A stretch of 32,372 nt of DNA, taken from contig DASUBV010000278.1 of NCBI GenBank assembly GCA_035763085.1, positions 1 through 32,372 on the forward strand, given 5' to 3'. Origin of the DNA: DASUBV01 sp035763085. GTDB lineage: Bacteria; Actinomycetota; Actinomycetes; Streptosporangiales; Streptosporangiaceae. Below are positions 16,774 to 23,266 of the stretch, one piece after another. A program made the position numbers and the translations under genes. The notes beneath the pieces were generated by a model. It had not been told where the DNA came from and did no database searches. It saw only the letters and a list, made by a program, of their open reading frames with translations. The number at the start of each line of letters is the position of its first letter. Position 1 is the stretch's first letter.

Positions 16774-18236
16774 CCGCGCCGGGCCACCGCGCTGCCCGGC
16801 ACGGCGGTCGCCTGCCCGGCGCGCCGGGCGGGCCGCCCGCCGACGTGCTGATCATCGGCGCCGGCGTGGTGGGCACCGCGATCGCCCGGACGCTGGCGCA
16901 GTACCGGCTGTCGTGCGTGCTGGCCGAGGCCGCCGCCGACGTCGGGACCGGCACCAGCAAGGCCAACACCGCCATCCTGCACACCGGCTTCGACGCCGAG
17001 CCGGGCACCCTGGAAAGCCGCCTGGTCCGCCGCGGCGCGCACCTGCTGGCCGAGTACGCCGCGCAGGCCGGGATCCCGGTGCAGCGCACCGGCGCGCTGC
17101 TGGTCGCCTGGACACCCGAGCAGCAGGCCGCCCTGGCCGGGATCGCCGGCAAGGCGCGGCGCAACGGCTACACCGCGATCCGCCGCGTCGGGCAGGCCGA
17201 GCTGCGGCGGCGCGAGCCGCACCTGGGGCCCGGCGCGCTGGCCGCGCTGGAGATCCCCGACGAGAGCATCATCTGCCCGTGGACCACCCCGCTGGCCTTC
17301 GCCACCGAGGCGGTCCGGGCCGGGGTCGCGCTGGCCCTGCGCACCCGGGTCACCGGCATCACCACCATCAGTAACGAGACGGACGGGGCCGCGCACTGCG
17401 TGCAGACGGCGGGCGGCCCGGTGCTGCGCTGCCGGTGGCTGGTCAACGCGGCCGGGCTGAGCAGCGACCGGGTCGACGCGATGGCCGGCGGCAGCGGGTT
17501 CACGATCACGCCGCGGCGCGGCGAGCTGATCGTCTACGACAAGCTGGCCCGGCCCCTGCTGAGCTCCATCCTGCTGCCGGTGCCCACGGCCCGGACCAAG
17601 GGCGTGCTGGTGGCACCGACCGTCTACGGCAACGTGCTGCTCGGGCCGACCGCGGAGGACGTCCCCGACCGCGGCGACACCGCCACCACCGGGGCCGGGC
17701 TGGCCGGGCTGGCCGCCCGGGGCGCGCGGCTGCTGCCGGAGCTGGCCCGCGAGGAGGTCACCGCCTGCTACGCGGGCCTGCGCGCGGCCACCGAGCACCG
17801 CGACTACCAGATCCGGGTCGACAGTGCCCGCCGGTACGCGTGCGTGGCCGGGATCCGGTCCACCGGGCTGACCGCCTCGCTGGCCATCGCCGAGTACGTG
17901 GTCAGCGAGCTGGCCGGCGCGGGCCTGCAGCTGCGCGACCGCCCGACCGGCGGGCCGCCGCGGATGCCCTGGATCGGCGAGGCCGGCACCCGGCCCTACC
18001 AGGACGCGGCGAAGATCGCCGCCGACGCGGCCTACGGGCAGATCGTCTGCCACTGCGAGCGGGTCACCCGCGGCGAGATCCGGGACGCGCTGGCGGCCGA
18101 CGTGCCCCCCGCTGACCTCGGCGGGCTGCGCCGCCGCACCCGGGCGATGAACGGGCGGTGCCAGGGCTTCTACTGTGCCGCCATGGTGTCCTCGCTGGCC
18201 GCGCGGCTGACCCCGGACCCCGGTGAGCCCCGGTGA
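16770..18236 (+). CDS. GlpA-like FAD dehydrogenase (DAO fold) with C-terminal BFD [2Fe-2S] domain
   Basis: A 488-residue flavoprotein. After about 25 linker residues comes the FAD-binding VLIIGAGVVGTAIARTL segment, then the DAO oxidase fold seen in glycerol-3-phosphate dehydrogenases (HTGFDAEPGTLESRL, NAAGLSSD, AGIRSTGLTASLAIAEY). The C-terminal domain has cysteines C427, C429, C464 and C469 (CHCERVT ... GRCQGFYC), the BFD-like iron-sulfur pattern also found at the end of GlpA. The GTG start overlaps the kinase stop by four bases. By position it should oxidise the kinase product, passing electrons through the [2Fe-2S] cluster to the next flavoprotein. Substrate is inferred from context, not proven. 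Confidence 0.92.
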   Translation: MTAPGHRAARHGGRLPGAPGGPPADVLIIGAGVVGTAIARTLAQYRLSCVLAEAAADVGTGTSKANTAILHTGFDAEPGTLESRLVRRGAHLLAEYAAQAGIPVQRTGALLVAWTPEQQAALAGIAGKARRNGYTAIRRVGQAELRRREPHLGPGALAALEIPDESIICPWTTPLAFATEAVRAGVALALRTRVTGITTISNETDGAAHCVQTAGGPVLRCRWLVNAAGLSSDRVDAMAGGSGFTITPRRGELIVYDKLARPLLSSILLPVPTARTKGVLVAPTVYGNVLLGPTAEDVPDRGDTATTGAGLAGLAARGARLLPELAREEVTACYAGLRAATEHRDYQIRVDSARRYACVAGIRSTGLTASLAIAEYVVSELAGAGLQLRDRPTGGPPRMPWIGEAGTRPYQDAAKIAADAAYGQIVCHCERVTRGEIRDALAADVPPADLGGLRRRTRAMNGRCQGFYCAAMVSSLAARLTPDPGEPR

Positions 18237-18248
18237 GACCCCGCGTAC

Positions 18249-18264
18249 GGCCGGCGCGCCGGCC
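18249..18264. repeat. 16-bp perfect palindrome between the two flavoprotein genes
   Basis: GGCCGGCGCGCCGGCC lies in the 97-base gap. As RNA it would make a strong hairpin that could trim or attenuate transcription before the second flavoprotein. In so GC-rich a genome it may also be chance. Confidence 0.3.
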
Positions 18265-18333
18265 AGGACCCGGCGTCCACCGCCCGCTGAGCTCGCACCC
18301 GGCCCGGGCTGACCGGCACGGAGCGAGGCCGCG

Positions 18334-19635
18334 GTGAACGTCGACGTGCTGATCGCGGGCGGCGGCCCGGCCGGGCTGGCGGCCGCTATCGAGCTGCGGC
18401 GGCGTGGCATCCGCCGGGTGCTGGTGGCCGACCGCGAGCAGCAGGCCGGCGGCGTGCCCCGGCACTGCGCGCACACCGGCTACGGGCTGCGCGACCTGCA
18501 CCGGCTGCTGACCGGCCCGGCCTACGCGCGGCATTATGCCCGGGCCGCGGCGCAGGCCGGCGCGCAGATCCGGGCCAGCACGACGGTCACCGGGTGGGCC
18601 GGGCCCCGTTCGGCGTATCTCACCAGCCCGGCCGGGATCGAGACGGTGCACGCGCGCGCCGTGCTGCTGGCCACCGGGTGCCGGGAGCGGCCGCGGGCCG
18701 CCCGGCTGGTCCCCGGCGGCCGCCCGCCCGGCGTGCTGACCACCGGCGAGCTGCAGCAGCGGGTGTACCTGGCCGGCCAGCGGCTGCCCGGTCGGGCCCT
18801 CATCATCGGCGCTGAGCACGTGAGCTTCTCCGCGCTGGTCACGCTCGCGCACGCGGGAGCGGACGTGGCGGGGCTGGTCACCGAGCAGCCGCGGCAGCAG
18901 AGCTACGCCGCGTTCCGGGCCGGCGCGGCGCTGCGCTGGCGGGTGCCGGTGTGGACGCACACGGCGATCAGCCGGGTGGACGGCCGGGACCGCCTGGCCG
19001 GCGCCGAGCTGCGGGACCTGCGCACCGGCGAGACGCGGTTCGTGGCCTGCCAGACGCTGGTGTTCACCGGGGACTGGATCCCCGACCATGAGCTGGCCCG
19101 CTCGGCCGCCGGGCTCGACACCGACCCGGGGTCGCGCGGCCCGGTCGTGGACACCGCGATGGCCACCTCGGTGCCGGGCGTGTTCGCGGCAGGCAATCTG
19201 GTGCACCCCGCGGAGACGGCCGACGTGGCGGCACTGAGCGGCCGGCACGCGGCCGGGCAGATCGCCGCCTGGCTCGCCCTTGGCCTCGATGCCGGCCTCG
19301 GTGCCGGCGCCGGGGCTGCCCCGGACGGCCCGGAGTTCCCTGGCGGGCCGGCGCCGGCCGGGCGCGGGCGAGCGATCCCGGTCACGGTGGCAGCGCCGCT
19401 GAGCTGGATCTCGCCGGGCCTCCTGCGCGACCCGGGGACACCGCCGCCGCGCGGGCGGTTCGTGCTGCGCAGCGCGGAGTACCGGCCGCGAGCCCGACTG
19501 GAGGTCAGCCAGGACGGCCGGGTGCTGGCCCGGCACCGGGCCCGGCTGATGCCGGGCCGCAGCCTGACCCTGCCCGCGGGCTGGATGAGCCGCGTCAGCC
19601 TGGCCGGCGGCCCGGTCCGCGTGCTGCCCCTCTGA
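18334..19635 (+). CDS. FAD/NAD(P)-dependent oxidoreductase, GlpB/TM1433-like, with extra C-terminal domain
   Basis: A 433-residue two-dinucleotide-binding flavoprotein. FAD-binding DVLIAGGGPAGLAAAIEL is at the N-terminus, a second Rossmann motif is at about residues 150-170 (RALIIGAEHVSFSALVTLA), and a late FAD contact GVFAAGNLVHPAETAD is at about residues 287-300. The GVLTTGELQQ segment is typical of the oxidoreductase that accompanies GlpA-like dehydrogenases. No redox-active CxxC is present. After residue about 345 an Ala/Gly linker leads to about 90 residues (VTVAAPLSWISP to VRVLPL) that look beta-rich and that I do not recognise. GTG start with only a weak GAG-like site upstream. It probably accepts electrons from the preceding dehydrogenase. 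Confidence 0.88.
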   Translation: MNVDVLIAGGGPAGLAAAIELRRRGIRRVLVADREQQAGGVPRHCAHTGYGLRDLHRLLTGPAYARHYARAAAQAGAQIRASTTVTGWAGPRSAYLTSPAGIETVHARAVLLATGCRERPRAARLVPGGRPPGVLTTGELQQRVYLAGQRLPGRALIIGAEHVSFSALVTLAHAGADVAGLVTEQPRQQSYAAFRAGAALRWRVPVWTHTAISRVDGRDRLAGAELRDLRTGETRFVACQTLVFTGDWIPDHELARSAAGLDTDPGSRGPVVDTAMATSVPGVFAAGNLVHPAETADVAALSGRHAAGQIAAWLALGLDAGLGAGAGAAPDGPEFPGGPAPAGRGRAIPVTVAAPLSWISPGLLRDPGTPPPRGRFVLRSAEYRPRARLEVSQDGRVLARHRARLMPGRSLTLPAGWMSRVSLAGGPVRVLPL

Positions 19636-19651
19636 CACCACGGCACGGCCG

Positions 19652-19671
19652 CCGCCGGGGTAACTCGGCGG
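19652..19671 (+). terminator. Possible hairpin terminator after the kinase/dehydrogenase operon
   Basis: CCGCCG and CGGCGG form a 6-bp stem with an 8-base loop, 16 bases after the last stop codon. There is no U-run, so it is a weak call. Confidence 0.3.
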
Positions 19672-19696
19672 ATGCCGCCGGAGCGGCCGGCGCCTC

Positions 19697-19710
19697 TTGC
19701 TGTTATCAGC
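19697..19710. repeat. Intergenic copy of the TTGCTGTTATCAGC motif
   Basis: This 14-mer contains the inverted repeat GCTG-TTAT-CAGC and occurs again at 25925-25938. It lies in the 224-base gap 19636-19859, between the ends of two convergent genes, where no other feature except a weak hairpin is seen. Confidence 0.45.
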
Positions 19711-19859
19711 TACCGTGCGCGCCAGCGGGGCGTCGATGCCCGGGCCGGCCAGGCCGGGCACGCGCGGGGGCCGCCCGGCACCCGGCTGTGGCGGCCGCTG
19801 TCATCAGGGCCTGCGCGCACGCGCCCGGGCCGGGTGCCGGCGGGCGGGACTGGGCTGGA

Positions 19860-20978
19860 CTAGCGGGCGAGGTAGGCGGCGAAGGTGACCGGGTCGATGT
19901 TGCCGCCGGAGATCACCGCGACCGAGCGATGGCCGGCGGCCGGGACCACGCCGGCGCGCAGCGCTGACAGCGCGACGGCGCCGCTGGGCTCGATCACGAT
20001 CTTCATCCGGGTGAAGCAGAACCGCATCGTGTCGATGATCGCTTCCTCGGACACGGTGACCACGTCGTCGAGCAGCCGGGAGTTGACCGCGAAGGTGAGT
20101 TCGCCCGGCTGCTGGGCCAGCAGGCCGTCGGCGATGGTGACGGGCTCGGGCAGCGTGACCCGGTGACCGGCCCGGAAGGACCGCCGCGTGTCGTCGGCCC
20201 CGGCCGGCTCGACGCCGATGACCGAGGCGCCCGGCAGCAGCGCCCGGATGGCCGTCGACACCCCGGCCGCGAGCCCGCCGCCGCCCACCGGCACCAGCAC
20301 CTGGTCGACCGGACCGGCGCCGGCGCCGGCCTGGCCGTCCTCACCCGCCGCGCCGCCGGCCCGCGCCTGCTCCGCCAGCTCGATCCCCAGCGTCCCCTGC
20401 CCGGCCATGACGCCGTAGTCGTCGAACGGCCGGACGATCGTCATCGACCGCGCCGCGGCGATCGCGGCGGCGACCTCGGCCCGGCGCTCGGTGGCCGGGT
20501 CGTAGCGGACCATCTCCGCGCCGTAGCCCTCGATCGCGGCCAGCTTGGCCGGCGCCCCGGTCGCCGGGACCACGACCACGGCCGGGATGCCGAGCAGCTT
20601 CGCGGCCAGCGCCACGGCGCCGCCGTGGTTGCCGGAGGAGAACGCGACGACGCCGGCCGCCCGCTCCTGCTCGCTCAGCATGCTGAGCCGGTTGTAGGCG
20701 CCGCGGAACTTGAAGGCGCCCGCTCGCTGGAAGTTCTCGGCCTTCAGCATGACCGGCCCGCCGCACTGCTCGTCGAGCGTGGCCGAGGTGAGCAGCGGGG
20801 TCCGGTGCGCGACCCCGGCCAGCCGGGCCGCGGCGGCCTGAACCTGCTCGAAGGTCAGGCCCGGCTCGTGGCCGGCCGGACCGCCGGAGCCATCGGGGCG
20901 GGTGAGTTCGGCGGAGCCGGAGTGGTCGCTGAGGCCGGCCTGGCCGGCGGGGCTGAGGTCACTGTGCTGAGTGGTCAC
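19860..20978 (-). CDS. Threonine/serine dehydratase-like PLP enzyme
   Basis: A 372-residue fold-type II PLP enzyme of the threonine ammonia-lyase group. The Schiff-base lysine is K90 in AFKFRGAYN; the substrate/PLP loop is SSGNHGG (most relatives have SSGNHAQ), and the phosphate-binding loop is GGGGLAAGVS. There is no C-terminal ACT regulatory domain, so it resembles catabolic, not biosynthetic, threonine dehydratases; serine racemase or threo-hydroxyaspartate dehydratase activity is also possible. The first 40 residues are Ser/Gly/Pro-rich and outside the fold. GTG 20978 is preceded by CACAAT and six bases, a leaderless pattern. It stands alone on its strand. Confidence 0.9.
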   Translation of the reverse strand: MTTQHSDLSPAGQAGLSDHSGSAELTRPDGSGGPAGHEPGLTFEQVQAAAARLAGVAHRTPLLTSATLDEQCGGPVMLKAENFQRAGAFKFRGAYNRLSMLSEQERAAGVVAFSSGNHGGAVALAAKLLGIPAVVVVPATGAPAKLAAIEGYGAEMVRYDPATERRAEVAAAIAAARSMTIVRPFDDYGVMAGQGTLGIELAEQARAGGAAGEDGQAGAGAGPVDQVLVPVGGGGLAAGVSTAIRALLPGASVIGVEPAGADDTRRSFRAGHRVTLPEPVTIADGLLAQQPGELTFAVNSRLLDDVVTVSEEAIIDTMRFCFTRMKIVIEPSGAVALSALRAGVVPAAGHRSVAVISGGNIDPVTFAAYLAR

Positions 20979-20984
20979 GCTCTC

Positions 20985-20990
20985 ATTGTG
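20985..20990 (-). promoter_or_regulatory. Likely -10 box for a leaderless dehydratase transcript
   Basis: CACAAT on the minus strand, then GAGAGC, then the GTG at 20978. Confidence 0.4.
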
Positions 20991-20996
20991 CCAACT

Positions 20997-21019
20997 GCCG
21001 CATCTGGGCCATATGCGGC
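20997..21019. promoter_or_regulatory. Inverted repeat upstream of the dehydratase promoter
   Basis: GCCGCAT and ATGCGGC (7-bp perfect arms, 9-base spacer) cover the -35 region expected for the -10 box at 20985-20990, a sensible place for a repressor site. Confidence 0.35.
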
Positions 21020-21124
21020 GGCACGGCCCGCAGCCAGCTACGCGTTACCGCCGCAGGCGCAAGCGGGCCCGGAGCCCCCGGATGAATGCGCAGCGCACGA
21101 TGGCGCGGAGCAGTGGCAGCAAAG

Positions 21125-21138
21125 TTGAACGTGTTCAG
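21125..21138. promoter_or_regulatory. TetR-type operator, copy 1
   Basis: TTGAAC-GT-GTTCAG, an inverted repeat with one mismatch. It is 60 bases upstream of an almost identical, perfect copy and shares the same 2-base centre. Confidence 0.55.
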
Positions 21139-21183
21139 GATCACAGCGCCGGCACCTTTACCCGGCCGGGCAGGCGGAGCAGC

Positions 21184-21199
21184 CTTGAACGTGTTCAAG
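21184..21199. promoter_or_regulatory. TetR-type operator, copy 2 (perfect palindrome)
   Basis: CTTGAAC-GT-GTTCAAG has 7-bp perfect arms and lies 10 bases before the ribosome binding site of the small membrane protein gene, whose downstream partner is a TetR regulator. This is the expected layout for autorepression. Confidence 0.65.
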
Positions 21200-21223
21200 T
21201 AGTTCTCCGAGGAGGTGGCCGCC

Positions 21224-21721
21224 GTGAGCGCCATCGTGACCAGTCTGCTGTACATCACCATCAGCCTGCTCCTGACCGGATTGGTCGGCCGGGCGCTGTC
21301 CCGCAGCGGGCGGGCGTTCCTGGACGAGGCCTTCGCCGGCCAGGGCGGCGTGGCCGAGGCGGCCAGCCGCCTGCTGGTGGTCGCCTTCTACCTGCTGAGC
21401 CTCGGATTCATCGCGCTGACCGTCCCGTCTTGGTCGCACGTGACCAGCACCGCGCAGGCGCTGCAGCTGCTATCGGGCCGGCTCGGCGTGCTGCTGCTGG
21501 TTCTCGGGGCGCTGCACGTGACCACCTCGGTGGCCTTCGCCCGGCTGCGGCGGACCCGGTCCCGGCCGCCGCTCCCCTACTTCGCTGACCCGGGCGCGGC
21601 CAGCCCGGACCGCCCGGAAGCGCCACAGCGTGCGGCAGCCGGCCGGCCGGAGGCGGCGCCGCGCCAGGCAGGCCCGGCGCCGGCGCTCTGGCCGCCCCGG
21701 CCGCCGCGTGTCGTACATTGA
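21224..21721 (+). CDS. Small integral membrane protein, TetR-controlled
   Basis: A 165-residue protein I cannot place in a named family. It has three hydrophobic segments: about residues 3-22, 45-64 and 86-106, with a basic stretch (ARLRRTRSR) after the last, then a Pro/Ala-rich cytoplasmic tail of about 50 residues. The start is GTG 21224: the strong GAGGAGG at 21209-21215 overlaps the earlier in-frame GTG at 21215, which therefore cannot be used. Its stop overlaps a possible TTG start of the TetR gene (TTGA). Two TetR-type palindromes lie upstream. The gene is probably derepressed by a ligand of its TetR partner, as efflux or membrane-modifying genes are, but it is too small to be a typical drug pump. 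Confidence 0.8.
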   Translation: MSAIVTSLLYITISLLLTGLVGRALSRSGRAFLDEAFAGQGGVAEAASRLLVVAFYLLSLGFIALTVPSWSHVTSTAQALQLLSGRLGVLLLVLGALHVTTSVAFARLRRTRSRPPLPYFADPGAASPDRPEAPQRAAAGRPEAAPRQAGPAPALWPPRPPRVVH

Positions 21722-21726
21722 CCAGC

Positions 21727-22398
21727 GTGGCAGCGCCTGAGCTGACGCCGCGTGCACGGCAGACCAGGGCCGCGATCGTCGATGCGGCCCTGGCGCTGTT
21801 CCGCGAGCGGGGCTACGAGGCCGCCACTATGCGCGAGATCGCGAGCCGGGCCGGGGTGTCCACCGGCAACGCGTATTACTACTTCGGCTCCAAGGAGGAG
21901 CTGATCCAGGAGTTCTACCTCATCCGGCACGCCGAGCACCTGGCGGCCAGCCGGCCCGTCCTCGACCGCGAGACCGAGCTCGGCGCCCGGCTGCGCGGCA
22001 CGCTGCGCGCGCTGGTCGACGGGCTGGGCCCCTATCACGCGTTCGCGGCCACGTTCTACAAGCACGCGGCCGAGCCCAGCAGCCCGCTCAGTCCGTTCAG
22101 CGCGGAATCCAGCCCGGCCAGGGACGCCTCGACCGCATTGTTCCGCGAGGTAGCCGATGGCTCCTCGGCACGGATGAGCCAGGAGGTCCGCGACCGGCTG
22201 CCCGAGTTGCTGTGGCTGTACTCGATGGGCGTCATCCTGTACTGGGTGCACGACTCATCGGCGGGCTGCGCCCGGACCTACCACCTGATCGACGTCACCG
22301 CCCCGGTGGCGGCGCGGCTGGTGGCGGTGTCGCGGCTGCCCGTGCTGCGCTCGACGGTGGGCGAGATCACCCGGCTCATCGACGACCTGCGCGCCTGA
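21727..22398 (+). CDS. TetR/AcrR-family transcriptional regulator
   Basis: About 223 residues. The N-terminal TetR helix-turn-helix is clear (RQTRAAIVDAALALFRERGYEAATMREIASRAGVS, then TGNAYYYFGSKEEL); the rest is a helical ligand-binding domain with no recognisable specificity. Two starts are possible: TTG 21718, overlapping the stop of the preceding membrane gene, or GTG 21727, which follows a TACATT box by seven bases and may allow an extra leaderless transcript; there is no Shine-Dalgarno sequence. The paired TTGAAC-GT-GTTCAA palindromes upstream of the two-gene unit are its probable operators. Confidence 0.93.
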   Translation: MAAPELTPRARQTRAAIVDAALALFRERGYEAATMREIASRAGVSTGNAYYYFGSKEELIQEFYLIRHAEHLAASRPVLDRETELGARLRGTLRALVDGLGPYHAFAATFYKHAAEPSSPLSPFSAESSPARDASTALFREVADGSSARMSQEVRDRLPELLWLYSMGVILYWVHDSSAGCARTYHLIDVTAPVAARLVAVSRLPVLRSTVGEITRLIDDLRA

Positions 22399-22429
22399 CC
22401 AGCGCGGCAGCCCGTGCCGCACGACACGG

Positions 22430-22735
22430 TCAGGTGCCCAGCAGCTTGGCCTTGGCCGCGGCGAACTCCGTGTCGGTCAGTGCGCCCTGCTGGTGCAGGC
22501 TGGCGAGCCGGCTGAGCTGGTCGGTGACAGCCTGGCCCGGCCCGCCCGCCGGACCGCCGCCGCCGGGCGCACCCGGCGCCGACCCGGAACCGGGCTGGCC
22601 AGCTGGCGCGGCCTGGGCTGGCGCGGCCGGGGCCTGCCCGGCTTCCGCCTGGTGCTGCGCCCGGGATTTGCCCGCCATGTAGGCCGCGCCGCCGACCGCA
22701 GCCGCCCGCAGCAGCGGGCGGCGCCGCACGAACAT
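22430..22735 (-). CDS. Small SHOCT-domain protein
   Basis: A 101-residue protein. It has a basic start (MFVRRRPLLRAAAVGGAAYMAG) that could be a membrane-proximal or amphipathic helix, a low-complexity Ala/Gly/Pro/Gln middle, and a C-terminal SHOCT motif (QLSRLASLHQQGALTDTEFAAAKAKLL), a short domain found at the ends of many actinobacterial proteins and thought to mediate oligomerisation. Its ATG is one base after the stop of the CMD-family gene, so the two are translationally coupled. No enzymatic function is expected. Confidence 0.85.
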   Translation of the reverse strand: MFVRRRPLLRAAAVGGAAYMAGKSRAQHQAEAGQAPAAPAQAAPAGQPGSGSAPGAPGGGGPAGGPGQAVTDQLSRLASLHQQGALTDTEFAAAKAKLLGT

Positions 22736-22736
22736 C

Positions 22737-23096
22737 TCAGGCCCCGTCCGGCAGGGACAAGCCCAGCGCGACCATGATCTCCGGCGCGGCCGCGACCACC
22801 TTGGGCCCGCCGACCTGCGGGGCTATGGCCCGCAGCACGCCGAGGATCTCGCTGGGCGTGGCCCCCGAGTCCAGGGCGCTGGACACCTGCCACAAATAGG
22901 ATGCCGGCGGGGCATCCAGCGCTACCAGCGCGGCGATCTTCACGAGCGAGAAGCTGCGCGCATCAAGGCCGCTTTCCTGCTGCCACTGCTCGCGCAGCCC
23001 CAGGCCGCTCTCGATGACATCGACGTCGCCGGTCGACAGGCCAGACAGCGCATCTTTGGTATCGGCATCTACATCAGCGGTTACGGGCATGGTCAT
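22737..23096 (-). CDS. Carboxymuconolactone decarboxylase-family protein lacking cysteines
   Basis: A 119-residue all-helical protein of the CMD/AhpD-like superfamily, recognisable from the core helices (SFSLVKIAALVALDAPPASYLWQV) and the end segment EILGVLRAIAPQVGGPKVV. The sequence contains no cysteine at all, so it cannot be an AhpD-type peroxidase, and whether it keeps any decarboxylase activity is doubtful. GGGGAG lies six bases before the ATG at 23096; a second ATG two codons later is an alternative. It is co-transcribed with the SHOCT gene, a pairing that suggests one small complex. Confidence 0.82.
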   Translation of the reverse strand: MTMPVTADVDADTKDALSGLSTGDVDVIESGLGLREQWQQESGLDARSFSLVKIAALVALDAPPASYLWQVSSALDSGATPSEILGVLRAIAPQVGGPKVVAAAPEIMVALGLSLPDGA

Positions 23097-23206
23097 GGCC
23101 AGCTCCCCTCATCGTGAAAGTCAGTGCCCAGGGTGACGCCGGAGCCGCCGTCCTGCCTCACCCCCAGCGGATGGTCATCGCGCGGCTGGTGATCGCCGGG
23201 ATGGCT

Positions 23207-23224
23207 GCCGCCGGGCCCGGCGGC
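23207..23224. repeat. 18-bp perfect palindrome upstream of the aminotransferase
   Basis: GCCGCCGGGCCCGGCGGC ends one base before a TAGGAT -10-like box (23226-23231) of the class III aminotransferase gene. It may be an operator or simply GC-rich chance. Confidence 0.35.
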
Positions 23225-23266
23225 CTAGGATCAGCACTCACGGCGCTCAGCAGGAGGTATTGCCCG

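Noticed and set aside
16731..19761. Long minus-strand open frames opposite the two flavoproteins
   Set aside because: Compositionally biased, no recognisable domain; the plus-strand genes have FAD and iron-sulfur motifs.
19636..19859. Small gene or RNA in the gap after the flavoprotein operon
   Set aside because: Short open frames there lack ribosome binding sites and show biased composition; only the repeated 14-mer and a weak hairpin stand out.
23114..23266. Upstream extension of the aminotransferase frame
   Set aside because: AGGAGG before ATG 23267 and lack of family similarity upstream.
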